Shown: positions 15,861-24,906 of the stretch, in pieces
Layout of the letters: the number at the start of each line of letters is the position of its first letter
How positions within the stretch are numbered: the stretch's first letter is position 1
DNA from: Sphingobacterium prati
GTDB taxonomy: Bacteria > Bacteroidota > Bacteroidia > Sphingobacteriales > Sphingobacteriaceae
DNA length: 64,000 nt
Reading direction: 5' to 3'
Assembly: GCF_013167215.1 (NCBI RefSeq)
Contig: NZ_JABJWY010000035.1
Location: 31,753-95,752 of the forward strand
The notes under the pieces: generated by a model
Seen by the model: the letters and a program-made list of their open reading frames with translations, nothing else
Databases searched by the model: none
What the model was told of the DNA's origin: nothing
Program-made: the position numbers and the translations under genes

Positions 15861-16559
15861 CTATTCTACGTTCGCAAATGTTTGCTTGAGAATCTTTTCA
15901 ACTGCTTTTTCAATACGGGCTTTTCCTTCTTCTGTATTGATATCGATACCGCAGAACGTGCTGCCTGTCGATTTAGCTTGTAAACTTAAATAATAGATCC
16001 CACTAACCAATAAGGCTAGTGTGGCCCTTAAATCAGTTTCAGATTTTTCAAATTTTGGATCAATGTGCTTGAACAATTCTTCGCCAAGAACTTCTCGGCG
16101 ATCAGCTATATTTTTGAGTGCTTTTGTTTTCTCACCCAGTCCCCAATGGATGATTTTCTGTTTGGTTTTATCTTTTAAAAATGTGTTCAACTGTGATTTA
16201 AGTAGTTCGTTGATCAAAGCAACATCAATATCTTCTGGATTTGATATCATTTGCTCCAACACGCCTTTGTCTCCAATTTGCCAAAAGTCTTTTTGTGTTA
16301 GGTACGCTTCCACCAATTGATCAAGACCTCCAAAATAATTCCAGATTAGCGCTTTATTCAAGCCACATTCCAAGGCAATATTGGGGCCGTTTAATGCATG
16401 GTAGCCTTTCTTTTGGATGACTTTTCCTACTGCAGCGATCATCCGTGCCTTGGTACGTTCTTTGTCCCGGATAGGGCCAGATGTCACTTTTCTTTGTTTC
16501 TTTGGATGATCCTCAATTACTTTCTTTTTCATTAGAATAATTTGTTTATTCATTACCAA
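15861..16559 (-). CDS. TetR/AcrR-family transcriptional regulator
   Basis: A 232-residue regulator with an extended basic N terminus (about 30 residues rich in Lys/Arg) before the TetR helix-turn-helix (about residues 35-80: RMIAAVGKVIQKKGYHALNG, then ALIWNYFGGLDQLVEAYL). The second part is a helical effector domain. A second ATG two codons downstream (MNKQ) is equally possible. The nearest genes are in other operons, so regulation targets are unknown. A GC-rich palindrome sits 18 bp upstream of the start. Confidence 0.85.
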   Translation of the reverse strand: MVMNKQIILMKKKVIEDHPKKQRKVTSGPIRDKERTKARMIAAVGKVIQKKGYHALNGPNIALECGLNKALIWNYFGGLDQLVEAYLTQKDFWQIGDKGVLEQMISNPEDIDVALINELLKSQLNTFLKDKTKQKIIHWGLGEKTKALKNIADRREVLGEELFKHIDPKFEKSETDLRATLALLVSGIYYLSLQAKSTGSTFCGIDINTEEGKARIEKAVEKILKQTFANVE

Positions 16560-16576
16560 TTTGTTATCAAAGGCAT

Positions 16577-16618
16577 TATGCCGCCTTCGGCGGTTTTATT
16601 ACCACTGAAGGCGGCATA
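16577..16618 (-). promoter_or_regulatory. GC-rich palindrome in the TetR leader (16577-16618)
   Basis: TATGCCGCCTTC (16577-16588) and GAAGGCGGCATA (16607-16618) are perfect 12-bp inverted arms. A competing smaller hairpin CCGCC-TTC-GGCGG (16581-16593) shares the left arm. The element lies in the leader of the TetR gene on the minus strand and stands out in very A/T-rich DNA. It could be an operator or an RNA switch. Farther upstream, CAAATTTA (16728-16735) is a perfect minus-strand -7 box, and GACATACT/AGTATGTC (16839-16859) is another short palindrome. Confidence 0.45.
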
Positions 16619-16920
16619 GATTAAATTATATAAGCCTTTGAGGCGATTTAACTCCACGATGATTTCATGCAATTAAACATTTTTAGCAACGAAGCTTCAT
16701 GAGATGTCATATTCGTTCGTTAATAAACAAATTTATGCCCATGAAGTTTTCATTAGGTAGATATGTATTTTCTTGTACAATATCTTAATTTTAGCTGGTA
16801 AAAGCAAGTAAATCGTGTTGTAGATTTTTATTCGTGTTGACATACTATTAAAGTATGTCTTCGGGGGCCGGCCGGAAGCTTTTTTGGCTGTTTACATTAG
16901 GTCTGAATTATGGTAAAAAA

Positions 16921-16967
16921 GACATAAAAAAAAGGGATTATTCATTGAATAATCCCTTTTTTATGTC
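16921..16967 (-). terminator. Terminator of the ompH pair
   Basis: The arms GACATAAAAAAAAGGGATTA... and ...TAATCCCTTTTTTATGTC form a nearly perfect hairpin of more than 20 bp just after the second ompH-like gene. The minus strand ends in a T-rich tract. Confidence 0.8.
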
Positions 16968-16979
16968 TTCTATATGTTA

Positions 16980-17555
16980 TTATTTTTTCGCTGGTGCTGT
17001 AGGCGCTGCCGTAGCAGAAATACCTAATTTTGTTTTCACAGCGGCAGTTAGATCTTCACCGCCTTGGAAATAAGGAATGTTTGTGCTTGAGATATCAAAT
17101 ACATAAGCCATACCCTTCTCTTTCGATACTACGCTTACTGCTTCAGCTACTTTTCTCTGAATAGGGGTAATTAATTCATCTTCTTTTTTACCCAATTCTT
17201 CTTGTGCCGCTTGTTGTGCAGTTTGAATACGTGATTGAATATCTTGCAATTCTTGACCTAGTTTGTTAATTTCAGGATCAACAGTTTCTTTATTCGCTTC
17301 GCTTCTGTTACGCAATTTATCATTAGCCTCTTTTTGTTTCGTTTGATAAATGGTAACCATATCTTGAATTTCTTTTGTTTTACCGTCGCTCAACGTTTTC
17401 AATTGGCCCTCAGCTGTTTTATAATCTGAAGTGGATTGAATGATCTCAGCAAAATTGATGTGACCAAGCTTTTGCTGCGCATTTGCGAATTGAGTTGAGA
17501 AAAATACTGCCACTATAGCAACCGCACCTTTTAATAAATTTTTCATGCTTTTCAT
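16980..17555 (-). CDS. OmpH/Skp-family periplasmic chaperone (second copy)
   Basis: A 191-residue exported protein. The signal peptide (about 1-26) ends in ANA-Q, then a short beta segment KLGHINFAEII is followed by a long coiled coil (about 50-125, rich in Lys/Glu/Gln) and a returning strand. This is the Skp trimer 'jellyfish' layout, which holds unfolded outer-membrane proteins for BamA. The C-terminal tail is Ala/Pro-rich (TAAPTAPAKK). It lies 96 bp downstream of a paralogue and in the bamA cluster, which supports a role in outer-membrane protein delivery. Tandem Skp paralogues are common in Bacteroidota. Confidence 0.9.
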   Translation of the reverse strand: MKSMKNLLKGAVAIVAVFFSTQFANAQQKLGHINFAEIIQSTSDYKTAEGQLKTLSDGKTKEIQDMVTIYQTKQKEANDKLRNRSEANKETVDPEINKLGQELQDIQSRIQTAQQAAQEELGKKEDELITPIQRKVAEAVSVVSKEKGMAYVFDISSTNIPYFQGGEDLTAAVKTKLGISATAAPTAPAKK

Positions 17556-17651
17556 TTTAATCTAATAAGCCATCTCTATGGCAATTTTTTTTAGTTTTCT
17601 AATTAATTACTATTTGTATTACTTGTGTCCACAATGATAACAAACTCTAGC

Positions 17652-18185
17652 TTAGTTTGCAAGACCAGGATTGGGTTTGTAGCCTAATTTTGTAATGACT
17701 TCATTACTTTTATTCAATTTTGGGTTTGCATATAAGAAAGTTGACTCATTTCCTTTATCCATAATGAAATCTAGATTTTGTGCGGAAGCAACATCCTGTA
17801 TTGCTTTAGCAACACGGTCTTGAATAGGTTTTACCAATTGCACGCGTCTTTTGAAAAGTTCACCTTCAAATCCGAATTTTTGTTTTTGATAATCTTTTAC
17901 CTCTTTTTCTCTAGTAACGATTTCGTCTTCACGGCGGCGACGCATATCTTCATTTAATAGGACCTGATCTTTTTGATAAGCCTGATATAACTTTTCTATT
18001 TCAGCATATTTTTGATCTACCTCTGCCTGCCATTGTTTAGAAAGATCATCTAACTGTTTTTGTGCAGTGGTATATTCTGGGACATGTTTTAGGATATATT
18101 CTGAATCTACATATGCAAGCTGCTGCGCAAATGTCGCTGTAGCACTTACGACTACAAAAGCTATAACTAACAATATTTTTTTCAT
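17652..18185 (-). CDS. OmpH/Skp-family periplasmic chaperone (first copy)
   Basis: A 177-residue exported protein with a signal peptide (about 1-20, ending in TFA-Q). The mature start QLAYVDSEYILKHVPEY is typical of OmpH, followed by a long charged coiled coil (about 40-120) and a C-terminal strand FIMDKGNESTFLYA. Same fold and predicted role as the downstream copy; the two differ mainly in coiled-coil sequence and tail. It begins 388 bp after bamA, with its own terminator-separated leader. Confidence 0.9.
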   Translation of the reverse strand: MKKILLVIAFVVVSATATFAQQLAYVDSEYILKHVPEYTTAQKQLDDLSKQWQAEVDQKYAEIEKLYQAYQKDQVLLNEDMRRRREDEIVTREKEVKDYQKQKFGFEGELFKRRVQLVKPIQDRVAKAIQDVASAQNLDFIMDKGNESTFLYANPKLNKSNEVITKLGYKPNPGLAN

Positions 18186-18298
18186 ATTTCCTGTAAGTTT
18201 TATAGACTATAATTTATTATTTAACATTAATTTACTTTATGACAATGGATAAGCTCAAAAGTTTAATCTGGCAAACCGTCCTACATAAATTTACGGCT

Positions 18299-18306
18299 CA
18301 AAAATA
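18299..18306 (-). promoter_or_regulatory. Possible -7 box for the ompH pair
   Basis: Minus-strand TATTTTTG (plus CAAAAATA) matches TAnnTTTG. No clear -33 box is seen at 19-21 nt. It would give a leader of about 110 nt. It lies in the 388-bp gap between bamA and ompH, whose other contents are the bamA terminator and A/T-rich DNA. Confidence 0.35.
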
Positions 18307-18495
18307 ACAAAAAAGATGCAATCTAACAGATATTTCTCGGGTTTAACACTATTTAACTTGTTGGCCGATTCTGGTCATGTATTTCTAAAGGAAGCGGTAT
18401 AGCTAACTTTTGCTACTTAGAATAAGCTATCTTCAATATAAGAAGATTTATAATACATCCATCTTAATCCTGAAAATTAATTTGACAAATTTAGT

Positions 18496-18533
18496 AAACA
18501 AAAAAGCTATCGCAGAAATTGCAGATAGCTTTT
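18496..18533 (-). terminator. Terminator after bamA
   Basis: AAAAGCTATC (18502-18511) pairs with GATAGCTTTT (18524-18533), with a small inner GCA/TGC extension. On the minus strand a T-rich tract follows, 40 bp past the bamA stop. Confidence 0.75.
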
Positions 18534-18573
18534 AAATCGTTTAAGACAATATTCGTGATGAGATCAACCTAGG

Positions 18574-21138
18574 TTAAAATCCCCCCATATTTTGCATAAT
18601 ACTAAATGTGAAGTTCTGTTTCCAAGTACTGCTCGGTAATCCAGGGATAGGGTCAAATGCGTGTCCATAATCTATTCCCAACATACCAAAGATCGGTAAG
18701 AAGATACGGGCACCTACACCAGCTGAACGGCGTACCTTAAATGGATTGTATTCGGTGAATTTGTTCCAAGTGTTACCTGCTTCGGCAAATGCCAATACGT
18801 ATACGGTTGCTTGATCATTTAACATGACAGGGTGACGTAATTCCATTTGATACTTCGTATAGATTGGGCTACCGGAGTTTCGTGCTACGTTTACATTTTG
18901 AGTACCCTCTGGAATAATTACACCATTTGCATAGCCGCGCATAGCGATAATCTCTGAACCTTGAAGGTAATCAAATCCCTGCATACCATCACCTCCCAGT
19001 TTGAAACGTTCAAACGTTGAAATTTCAGTTTTGTTGGAATATTTGCCCAAGAAACCAAACTGTGCCTGTGCTTTGAAAACTAATTTTCCTACAATTTTTG
19101 CATACCATTGCGAATCGAATTTCCATTTGTGGTATTCAGTCCAGCGGTAACGATCTTGCGGTGTACCGTTTTTATAGTCAACGTTATTGAACAATGAATA
19201 AGGCGGAGTCAATTGTACCGAGAACTTGATGTTCGAACCTGATGTAGGGTAGATTGGAGCATCGATCGAGTTACGGCTAAATTCTTGTGTCAAGTTGATA
19301 TTATATGCAGTACCGTTGTCGAACAAGAAGTAATTACCATAATTTTGAAGCTTATACCGTTGGAAAGACAACGAAGTATTGGCTTGGAACCAGTTGTCTG
19401 GCCATTGCAAGCGTTTACCTAAAGTCGCGGTTATACCCGTCATCCAAATCCGGTTAAGCTCCGAATCTTTTACAATTTGCTCACCTGTATAATAGTTAAA
19501 TCCTCCATAAGATGAACTTGAGGTATAGGCACTCAAACCAAAATAGATCGGTTTTTTTCCACCTAACCAGGGTTCAGAGAATGAGAAGCTATACGATTGG
19601 TAACGTTTACCAGAAGTCTGACCCCGTACACTTAATTTTTGACCATCACCACGAGGTAGAGGCTTCCATGAACTTTTATCAAAGAAGTTACTTGTAGAGA
19701 AGTTATTGAAAGTTAATCCAAGCGTACCGATGATCTGTCCAGCTCCATAACCTCCCGAAAGTTCCACTTGATCAGAGGGTTTCTCTGTCACATTGTAAAC
19801 AATATCTACCGTTCCTTCTGCATAATTTAAGTTGGTCGGAACAGGGTTTGTTTTTTGTTCGTCAAAATTTCCTAATTGAGCAATTTCGCGAACACTTCGC
19901 ATAATTTGTTCTTTTGAGAATTTTTGTCCTGGTTTGGTATAAATGGAACGTAACACAACCCGATCATTAGTAACATCGTTACCTTTCACAATAACGTTGT
20001 TAATTGTATATTGTGCACCTTCGTATACACGTAAATTTAAATCAATGGTATCATTATATACACGTGTCTGCTCAGGATCTACAGAGAATGTTAGGTAACC
20101 ATCGTTCATATAGATAGATGAAATATCATCTGCATTGCGACCTCCACCCAATAATTTAGTATTTAGTTTCTCTTCCGAGAACACATCCCCACGTTTGATC
20201 CCTAAAATCTTATTTAATAAGGTGTCCGAATACTTTGCATTTCCCGTCCATACAATATTACCAACGTAATATTTAGGGCCTTCATAAATATCAAAATTTA
20301 CCAATACATTTTTCTCACCCTCTCGGATGATAGTATCTTTTAAGATTTCCGCATCGCGATAACCTTTGGCCGCTAGTTTTTTGATTAGGTTCTCTTTACC
20401 TTCTTTATATTTCTCTTCCTTGAATTTACCTGGACCAAAGATGCGGTACCACATTTTTTGTTTGATTGGTTTGGCCATTTTCCGCAGTTCTTTTTGTGAA
20501 AAATGCTCGTTGCCCGTAAAGGTCATCTTTTTTACCCTTACCTTATGTTTTTTATCCACATCTGCAATCAGGATTTCGTTGTTGGCCTGTGCCGAATCCT
20601 TGACTGTTTTAAGTTTAATCTCCGGATATAAATATGCTTTTTCTTTCAAAAAGCGTTGGATTGTTGCTCGTGTGGTGTTCATCAAATTCTCATTGACGAT
20701 TTTACCGGTATTGCTATTTAAACGTTTACGGACTTCTTCAGTTTGGCTTTTGCTTAGTCCATTAATATCAATACGGGTCAAACGGGGACGTTCTACTACG
20801 CGGATGGTCAAAAAGATGTTTTCGCCTTCAATTTTGTCTGCCCATAATTCGACATCATCGAAGAGGCCTTGAGCCATCATATCTTTTACTACTTTTGCAG
20901 TCGCTTCACTTGGCACTTCCAAATATTGACCTACCGACAATTTAGATATGGTAATTAATACGTTTTTATCCAAAAATTGTGTTCCGGTTACATCAACAGC
21001 ACTAATTACATAGTTTTTAGGGTTGAGATAACTGATTTTTTCGGGGTCATTTAAGTTGAACGCACCTTTTTCTTGTCCATAGACAAGTTGCATTGATGAG
21101 AGACCAAAAAATAGTATTACGGGTAGTATACGCTTCAT
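18574..21138 (-). CDS. bamA: Outer membrane protein assembly factor BamA
   Basis: BamA is the outer-membrane insertase of the BAM complex. The 854-residue protein has a signal peptide (about 1-21, ending in VYG-Q), five POTRA repeats (about residues 45-445; each with a Gly-Asn or Gly-Leu turn such as DINGLSKSQ, TFTGNEHFS and VWTGNAKYS), and a C-terminal Omp85 beta-barrel (about 470-854) with many alternating aromatic strands. It ends in Phe, as BAM substrates usually do. It sits 115 bp after uppS and upstream of the ompH pair, the usual Bacteroidota order. Confidence 0.95.
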   Translation of the reverse strand: MKRILPVILFFGLSSMQLVYGQEKGAFNLNDPEKISYLNPKNYVISAVDVTGTQFLDKNVLITISKLSVGQYLEVPSEATAKVVKDMMAQGLFDDVELWADKIEGENIFLTIRVVERPRLTRIDINGLSKSQTEEVRKRLNSNTGKIVNENLMNTTRATIQRFLKEKAYLYPEIKLKTVKDSAQANNEILIADVDKKHKVRVKKMTFTGNEHFSQKELRKMAKPIKQKMWYRIFGPGKFKEEKYKEGKENLIKKLAAKGYRDAEILKDTIIREGEKNVLVNFDIYEGPKYYVGNIVWTGNAKYSDTLLNKILGIKRGDVFSEEKLNTKLLGGGRNADDISSIYMNDGYLTFSVDPEQTRVYNDTIDLNLRVYEGAQYTINNVIVKGNDVTNDRVVLRSIYTKPGQKFSKEQIMRSVREIAQLGNFDEQKTNPVPTNLNYAEGTVDIVYNVTEKPSDQVELSGGYGAGQIIGTLGLTFNNFSTSNFFDKSSWKPLPRGDGQKLSVRGQTSGKRYQSYSFSFSEPWLGGKKPIYFGLSAYTSSSSYGGFNYYTGEQIVKDSELNRIWMTGITATLGKRLQWPDNWFQANTSLSFQRYKLQNYGNYFLFDNGTAYNINLTQEFSRNSIDAPIYPTSGSNIKFSVQLTPPYSLFNNVDYKNGTPQDRYRWTEYHKWKFDSQWYAKIVGKLVFKAQAQFGFLGKYSNKTEISTFERFKLGGDGMQGFDYLQGSEIIAMRGYANGVIIPEGTQNVNVARNSGSPIYTKYQMELRHPVMLNDQATVYVLAFAEAGNTWNKFTEYNPFKVRRSAGVGARIFLPIFGMLGIDYGHAFDPIPGLPSSTWKQNFTFSIMQNMGGF

Positions 21139-21253
21139 TTATCTTGAATTATTGGCGCTAAAGTACACCAATCAGTTGTTAATTTTTGTTAATTAAGAAA
21201 ATTTAACCAGCTTGCTTTTTATTCAAATCAGTTGACAAATTTAATAAAATCAT

Positions 21254-21991
21254 TTATAACTGCTCACTTGTTTTTCCAAACCTTCTTTCTCTTTGTTGAT
21301 ATTCTACAATTGATTTAAATAAATCTTCCTTCGTAAACTCTGGCCACATCTTATCTAAGAAGCATAGTTCGGAATAAGCGATTTGCCAAAGAAGAAAATT
21401 GCTTATTCGAAGTTCTCCGCTGGTTCGGATCAATAAATCCGGATCTGGTAGATCTCGGGTATAGAGATTAGCGGAAAAGACATCATCGTTGATCTCTTCA
21501 ATGGCTATTTCACCTGCATTTACTTTTTTAACCAAATTTCGGGCGGCCTCCACAATTTCCTGACGTGAACTATAGCTCAGGGCAAGGGTTAATGTACAAT
21601 GTGTATTGTCTTTGGTGGCGTCAATAGTTTCCTGAAGCTTTTTTTGTGCATTTGTTGGGAGTTTGCTGATATCTCCGATTGCATTTAATCTAACACCATT
21701 TTCCTGAAATGTCTTGATTTCTTTTTTCAAGGAGGAGACCAAAAGCTCCATCAATGCGATTACTTCTAGTTTTGGCCGATTCCAGTTTTCCGCCGAGAAT
21801 GCGTAGAGTGTCAGAAATTTGATGTTGGCCTGAACACAGCCCTCTAATGCCTCTCTCACTGCTTTCACACCATTTTGGTGTCCGAATACACGGAGTTTAC
21901 CTTTTTGTTTTGCCCAACGGCCATTACCATCCATGATAATGGCAATATGCTGGGGTAATTTAATTTTATCAATTTGATCTAAAAAGCTCAT
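21254..21991 (-). CDS. uppS: Isoprenyl transferase (undecaprenyl diphosphate synthase)
   Basis: UppS condenses farnesyl diphosphate with eight isopentenyl diphosphates in cis to make C55-PP, the lipid carrier for peptidoglycan and surface polysaccharides. I take the ATG at 21991 (245 residues) over a TTG at 22006. The motif IIMDGNGRWAKQKG near the N terminus contains the catalytic Asp and the diphosphate-binding residues. The YAFSAENWNRP motif and the C-terminal family signature (RTSGELRISNFLLWQ, then SELCFLDKMWPEF) are intact. The RRFGKT tail is also typical. Confidence 0.96.
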   Translation of the reverse strand: MSFLDQIDKIKLPQHIAIIMDGNGRWAKQKGKLRVFGHQNGVKAVREALEGCVQANIKFLTLYAFSAENWNRPKLEVIALMELLVSSLKKEIKTFQENGVRLNAIGDISKLPTNAQKKLQETIDATKDNTHCTLTLALSYSSRQEIVEAARNLVKKVNAGEIAIEEINDDVFSANLYTRDLPDPDLLIRTSGELRISNFLLWQIAYSELCFLDKMWPEFTKEDLFKSIVEYQQRERRFGKTSEQL

Positions 21992-22224
21992 TGTTGCTAT
22001 TTTCAATAAATTAACACTTTTAGCTTAAGTTACAGCTTATTTACGTGTTAAAAACCAGATTACTGATTTCTATATATTATCTTCAAGCGAATGTTTGACC
22101 GTGAAAGGTTAATTCGTTTGATTATTTTGAAACTTACTCATGGATACCTTTGTATCGTTACTGTCTCTATTTGTTCCAAATATCGATTTTTAATTGGAAA
22201 TTCAGAAGTACAATATGATAAAGA

Positions 22225-23109
22225 TTAATAGTTCCTGACGTCGATACCCCAAAGAAGCTTCTCTCTGAGGGTACTGAAAAAACTTTCCTGCGGAAGACGA
22301 ATTAGGTTGATCGTAAACGGTGCTTGCTTGATAGTCAATTTCACGGACGTATCTATCGACGTGTTTTTTGAGTCACAGCTAAGTATATATTGATCACTTC
22401 GGCTTTCAATTTCAAGTTCAAGAGTGAACTGATTTGAAATAACTATGGGCCTCACATTCAAGTTGTGGGGCGAAATTGGTGTAATGACAAAATTTCCGCT
22501 TTCGGGCATAATGATTGGTCCTCCGCAGCTCAATGAGTAAGCTGTAGATCCAGTAGGGGTGGCAATAATCAATCCATCAGCCCAATAGGAATTGAGAAGC
22601 TCACCATTGATTCGCGCATTGACGGTAATCATGGCCGAGCTATCATATCTAAATACCGTAATATCATTAAGGGCATAATGATTTCCTTCGAATAAATTGA
22701 TCTGTTCGGACTCCACTGATAGTAGAACACGCTTTTGGATATCGTAACGGTGATTTAGTATGTCTTCTATTGCATATTCAAAATCATTTTTGTTGATAGA
22801 GGCCAAAAAGCCCAATCGCCCAAAATTAATACCCGCAATGGGAATGCCGGAGTCTTTGATGAGCGAAACCGCAGAAAGCATTGTTCCATCTCCGCCCAAG
22901 CTGAGCATGACATCAATATTGTCTTTAATTTCCTCATACGTATGATAGGTGAGGAAATTAAATCCACATTCAAACTGCGTTGTCAAGAACTTATAAAAAG
23001 GGTCATAAACCCAAATGTCGACATTTTTGCCAACGAGATATTTAAATAAGTGCTTCACATGTGCTATAACGGAGGGTTGAAACTCTCGTCCATATATCGC
23101 AATTCTCAT
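22225..23109 (-). CDS. nadK: NAD kinase
   Basis: Phosphorylates NAD+ to NADP+, the only de novo route to NADP(H). The 294-residue protein has the GGDGT catalytic loop near residue 74 (LSLGGDGTMLSAV), the NFGRLGFLA motif near 97 and the substrate-site motif ATPTGSTAYSLSCGGPI near 183. Length matches the family. It lies 51 bp after the CBS-domain gene and 218 bp before uppS, on the same strand. The gap before uppS holds nothing I can identify. Confidence 0.95.
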   Translation of the reverse strand: MRIAIYGREFQPSVIAHVKHLFKYLVGKNVDIWVYDPFYKFLTTQFECGFNFLTYHTYEEIKDNIDVMLSLGGDGTMLSAVSLIKDSGIPIAGINFGRLGFLASINKNDFEYAIEDILNHRYDIQKRVLLSVESEQINLFEGNHYALNDITVFRYDSSAMITVNARINGELLNSYWADGLIIATPTGSTAYSLSCGGPIIMPESGNFVITPISPHNLNVRPIVISNQFTLELEIESRSDQYILSCDSKNTSIDTSVKLTIKQAPFTINLIRLPQESFFSTLREKLLWGIDVRNY

Positions 23110-23160
23110 ATTTTTTTGAATTTATGGGGCAAAGATGAGAAAAAAACTATTCTTAATTCA

Positions 23161-23823
23161 TTAAATATTGATGTAATTCATAAGCTGCTGATAGCGTTCG
23201 GCTGTGTCATCAAATGCGGCGACGGTATTATGTGTTTCCATGACGATATAATTATGCCTTAGGAATGAATTGAGCAATGAATTAATATTGGTTTTATCTA
23301 CTTTTAAAGTGACTTCAATCGAGTCGCTTTCAAGATTTATTTTCGTTGCACAATTAAGAATTCTACAATTGTCACTCTCGACTAAATGTGCGATTTGGGA
23401 GAGCGAAAAGTCATGTAGTCCAGTGGACAATACAATAATGGCTCCAGATTCGTTTTGAGATTGAATTAAAGCGATGGCTTTTAATATATCTAATTGTGTA
23501 GAAACGCCAATATATTTGTTATCTTGATCCAAGATAGGGACCAATGAACTATTATATACGGTAGTCATTACCAGCGCATCATAAGGGTGTTGATTAAATT
23601 TAAGCTGTATCGGAGCTGTATTAATCTTAATGTTGGAAATAGGAGCTTGTTCATCGTCGGCATCCAATAAATTGGATTCATTGACGAATCCAATATATTC
23701 ATCGCCATTTAAAACCACCAATTCTTTACAAAGCATGTCTTGTAGTTTTTCCAATGCCAGCTGTATTGAATCCGTCTTTTGAATGCTGAAATCTGCGTTT
23801 GAAAGAAATTGTCCTATTAACAT
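23161..23823 (-). CDS. CBS-pair domain protein
   Basis: Two CBS motifs fill most of this 220-residue cytoplasmic protein; the ATG at 23823 (starting MLIGQFLSNADF) is preferred to an upstream in-frame start at 23934. The first CBS motif spans about residues 10-60 (ELVVLNGDEYIGFVNES) and the second about 80-130 (LVPILDQDNKYIGVSTQLDIL). A C-terminal ACT-like part begins SGAIIVLSTGLHDFSLSQI. CBS pairs bind adenine nucleotides and act as sensors, but no catalytic domain is attached and the target is unknown. It is first in the CBS-nadK unit. Confidence 0.82.
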   Translation of the reverse strand: MLIGQFLSNADFSIQKTDSIQLALEKLQDMLCKELVVLNGDEYIGFVNESNLLDADDEQAPISNIKINTAPIQLKFNQHPYDALVMTTVYNSSLVPILDQDNKYIGVSTQLDILKAIALIQSQNESGAIIVLSTGLHDFSLSQIAHLVESDNCRILNCATKINLESDSIEVTLKVDKTNINSLLNSFLRHNYIVMETHNTVAAFDDTAERYQQLMNYINI

Positions 23824-23995
23824 ACTCAAACTTAATAAAAAAAATGATGTAAAAGGGAAATTTTTGTAGATGAGCTGTCCAAAGTGGGGAAAGACATTTT
23901 TAGTTTGACAGGTAAAATAAAAGTAAGTAATCACATTATTGCAAATAAGTACAATTTTAATGTTTAAAATTGTACTTTTATTAGTATTCTGTTAG

Positions 23996-24003
23996 TATTT
24001 TTG
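23996..24003 (+). promoter_or_regulatory. Possible -7 box for the acyltransferase pair
   Basis: TATTTTTG matches TAnnTTTG exactly, 62 nt before the start codon; the nearest TTG lies 23 nt upstream, slightly far for a -33 box. Confidence 0.35.
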
Positions 24004-24064
24004 TCAGCAATTTGATATATGCTTACAAAGGGTAGGTAGGGATTTTTTAGTCAGAAAAATAAGA

Positions 24065-24901
24065 TTGATGATTACGAGTGAGAATAAAAAATTTATTGAT
24101 ATACGCGAAGTTATCTACAAAAAAAATGCGACGCTAGCGAAATGGATTCCATCCTTCCTGCTAAATTATTTGAAAAGAACTATTCACGAGGATGAAATCA
24201 ATGATATTATGACACGCTTTGCTGATTTGCAAGGGTTGGATTTTGTGGATGCACTCATCAATGATTTGGGGGTAAAAGTAAACCTATATGGTGCGGAAAA
24301 TATTCCTGTGTCTGATCCTGTAATTTTTGCTTCTAACCATCCTTTGGGGGGATTGGACGGCATTGCGTTTATGCATGCCATTGGTAAGCACCGCCGAGAT
24401 GTGAAATTTTTGGTTAATGATATCTTGTTAAATATCGGTAATTTAAGACCTTTATTTGTGGGGGTGAATAAATTGGGAAGTCAGGGAAAACAGGCTATTT
24501 CTGCAATTGAGGAAGCGTATGGGGCAGACGATGCTCTGCTTGTGTTTCCGGCAGGATTGGTTTCGAGAAAGCAAGATAATGGACGTATCGAAGATCTAGA
24601 ATGGAAAAAAAGTTTTATTAGCAAAGCGAAAAAATATAAAAAAGATATCATTCCGGTACTGATTGACGGCAAAAACTCTAAGTTTTTTTATAATTTTGCA
24701 AGGCTTAGACAAAAAATAGGTCTCAAGGTAAACATTGAAATGTTATATTTACCCGATGAAATGTTTGCCCAACGCGGGCACACCGTTAACATTATAGTAG
24801 GAAAGAGAATCCCTTATACAGCGTTTGATCAATCAAAAAACGAAAAGACTTGGGCTGAAGAAGTGAAAAGAAGGGTTTATGGATTAGCTCAAGAAAAATA
24901 G
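24065..24901 (+). CDS. PlsC-like O-acyltransferase (GlsA-like, amino-acid lipid synthesis)
   Basis: A 278-residue member of the lysophosphatidic acid acyltransferase superfamily. The HX4D catalytic motif is present as NHPLGGLDG (near residue 90) and the FPAGLVSR motif (near 159) matches the usual FPEGTRS position. There is no strong membrane helix. The gene after it, 5 nt away, is an OlsB-like GNAT. This acyltransferase pair matches the layout of glsA/glsB in Bacteroides, where GlsB N-acylates glycine and GlsA adds the second, ester-linked fatty acid to form glycine lipids. Product (glycine, serine-glycine or ornithine lipid) is an inference. A second ATG one codon in is possible. Confidence 0.75.
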   Translation: MMITSENKKFIDIREVIYKKNATLAKWIPSFLLNYLKRTIHEDEINDIMTRFADLQGLDFVDALINDLGVKVNLYGAENIPVSDPVIFASNHPLGGLDGIAFMHAIGKHRRDVKFLVNDILLNIGNLRPLFVGVNKLGSQGKQAISAIEEAYGADDALLVFPAGLVSRKQDNGRIEDLEWKKSFISKAKKYKKDIIPVLIDGKNSKFFYNFARLRQKIGLKVNIEMLYLPDEMFAQRGHTVNIIVGKRIPYTAFDQSKNEKTWAEEVKRRVYGLAQEK

Positions 24902-24906
24902 AATTT

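Noticed and set aside
16855..17073. 72-codon ORF on the plus strand
   Set aside because: Overlaps the ompH terminator and the ompH 3' end in antisense; low-complexity composition.
20366..20872. 168-codon plus-strand ORF opposite bamA
   Set aside because: Antisense shadow of POTRA coding sequence; no recognisable domain.
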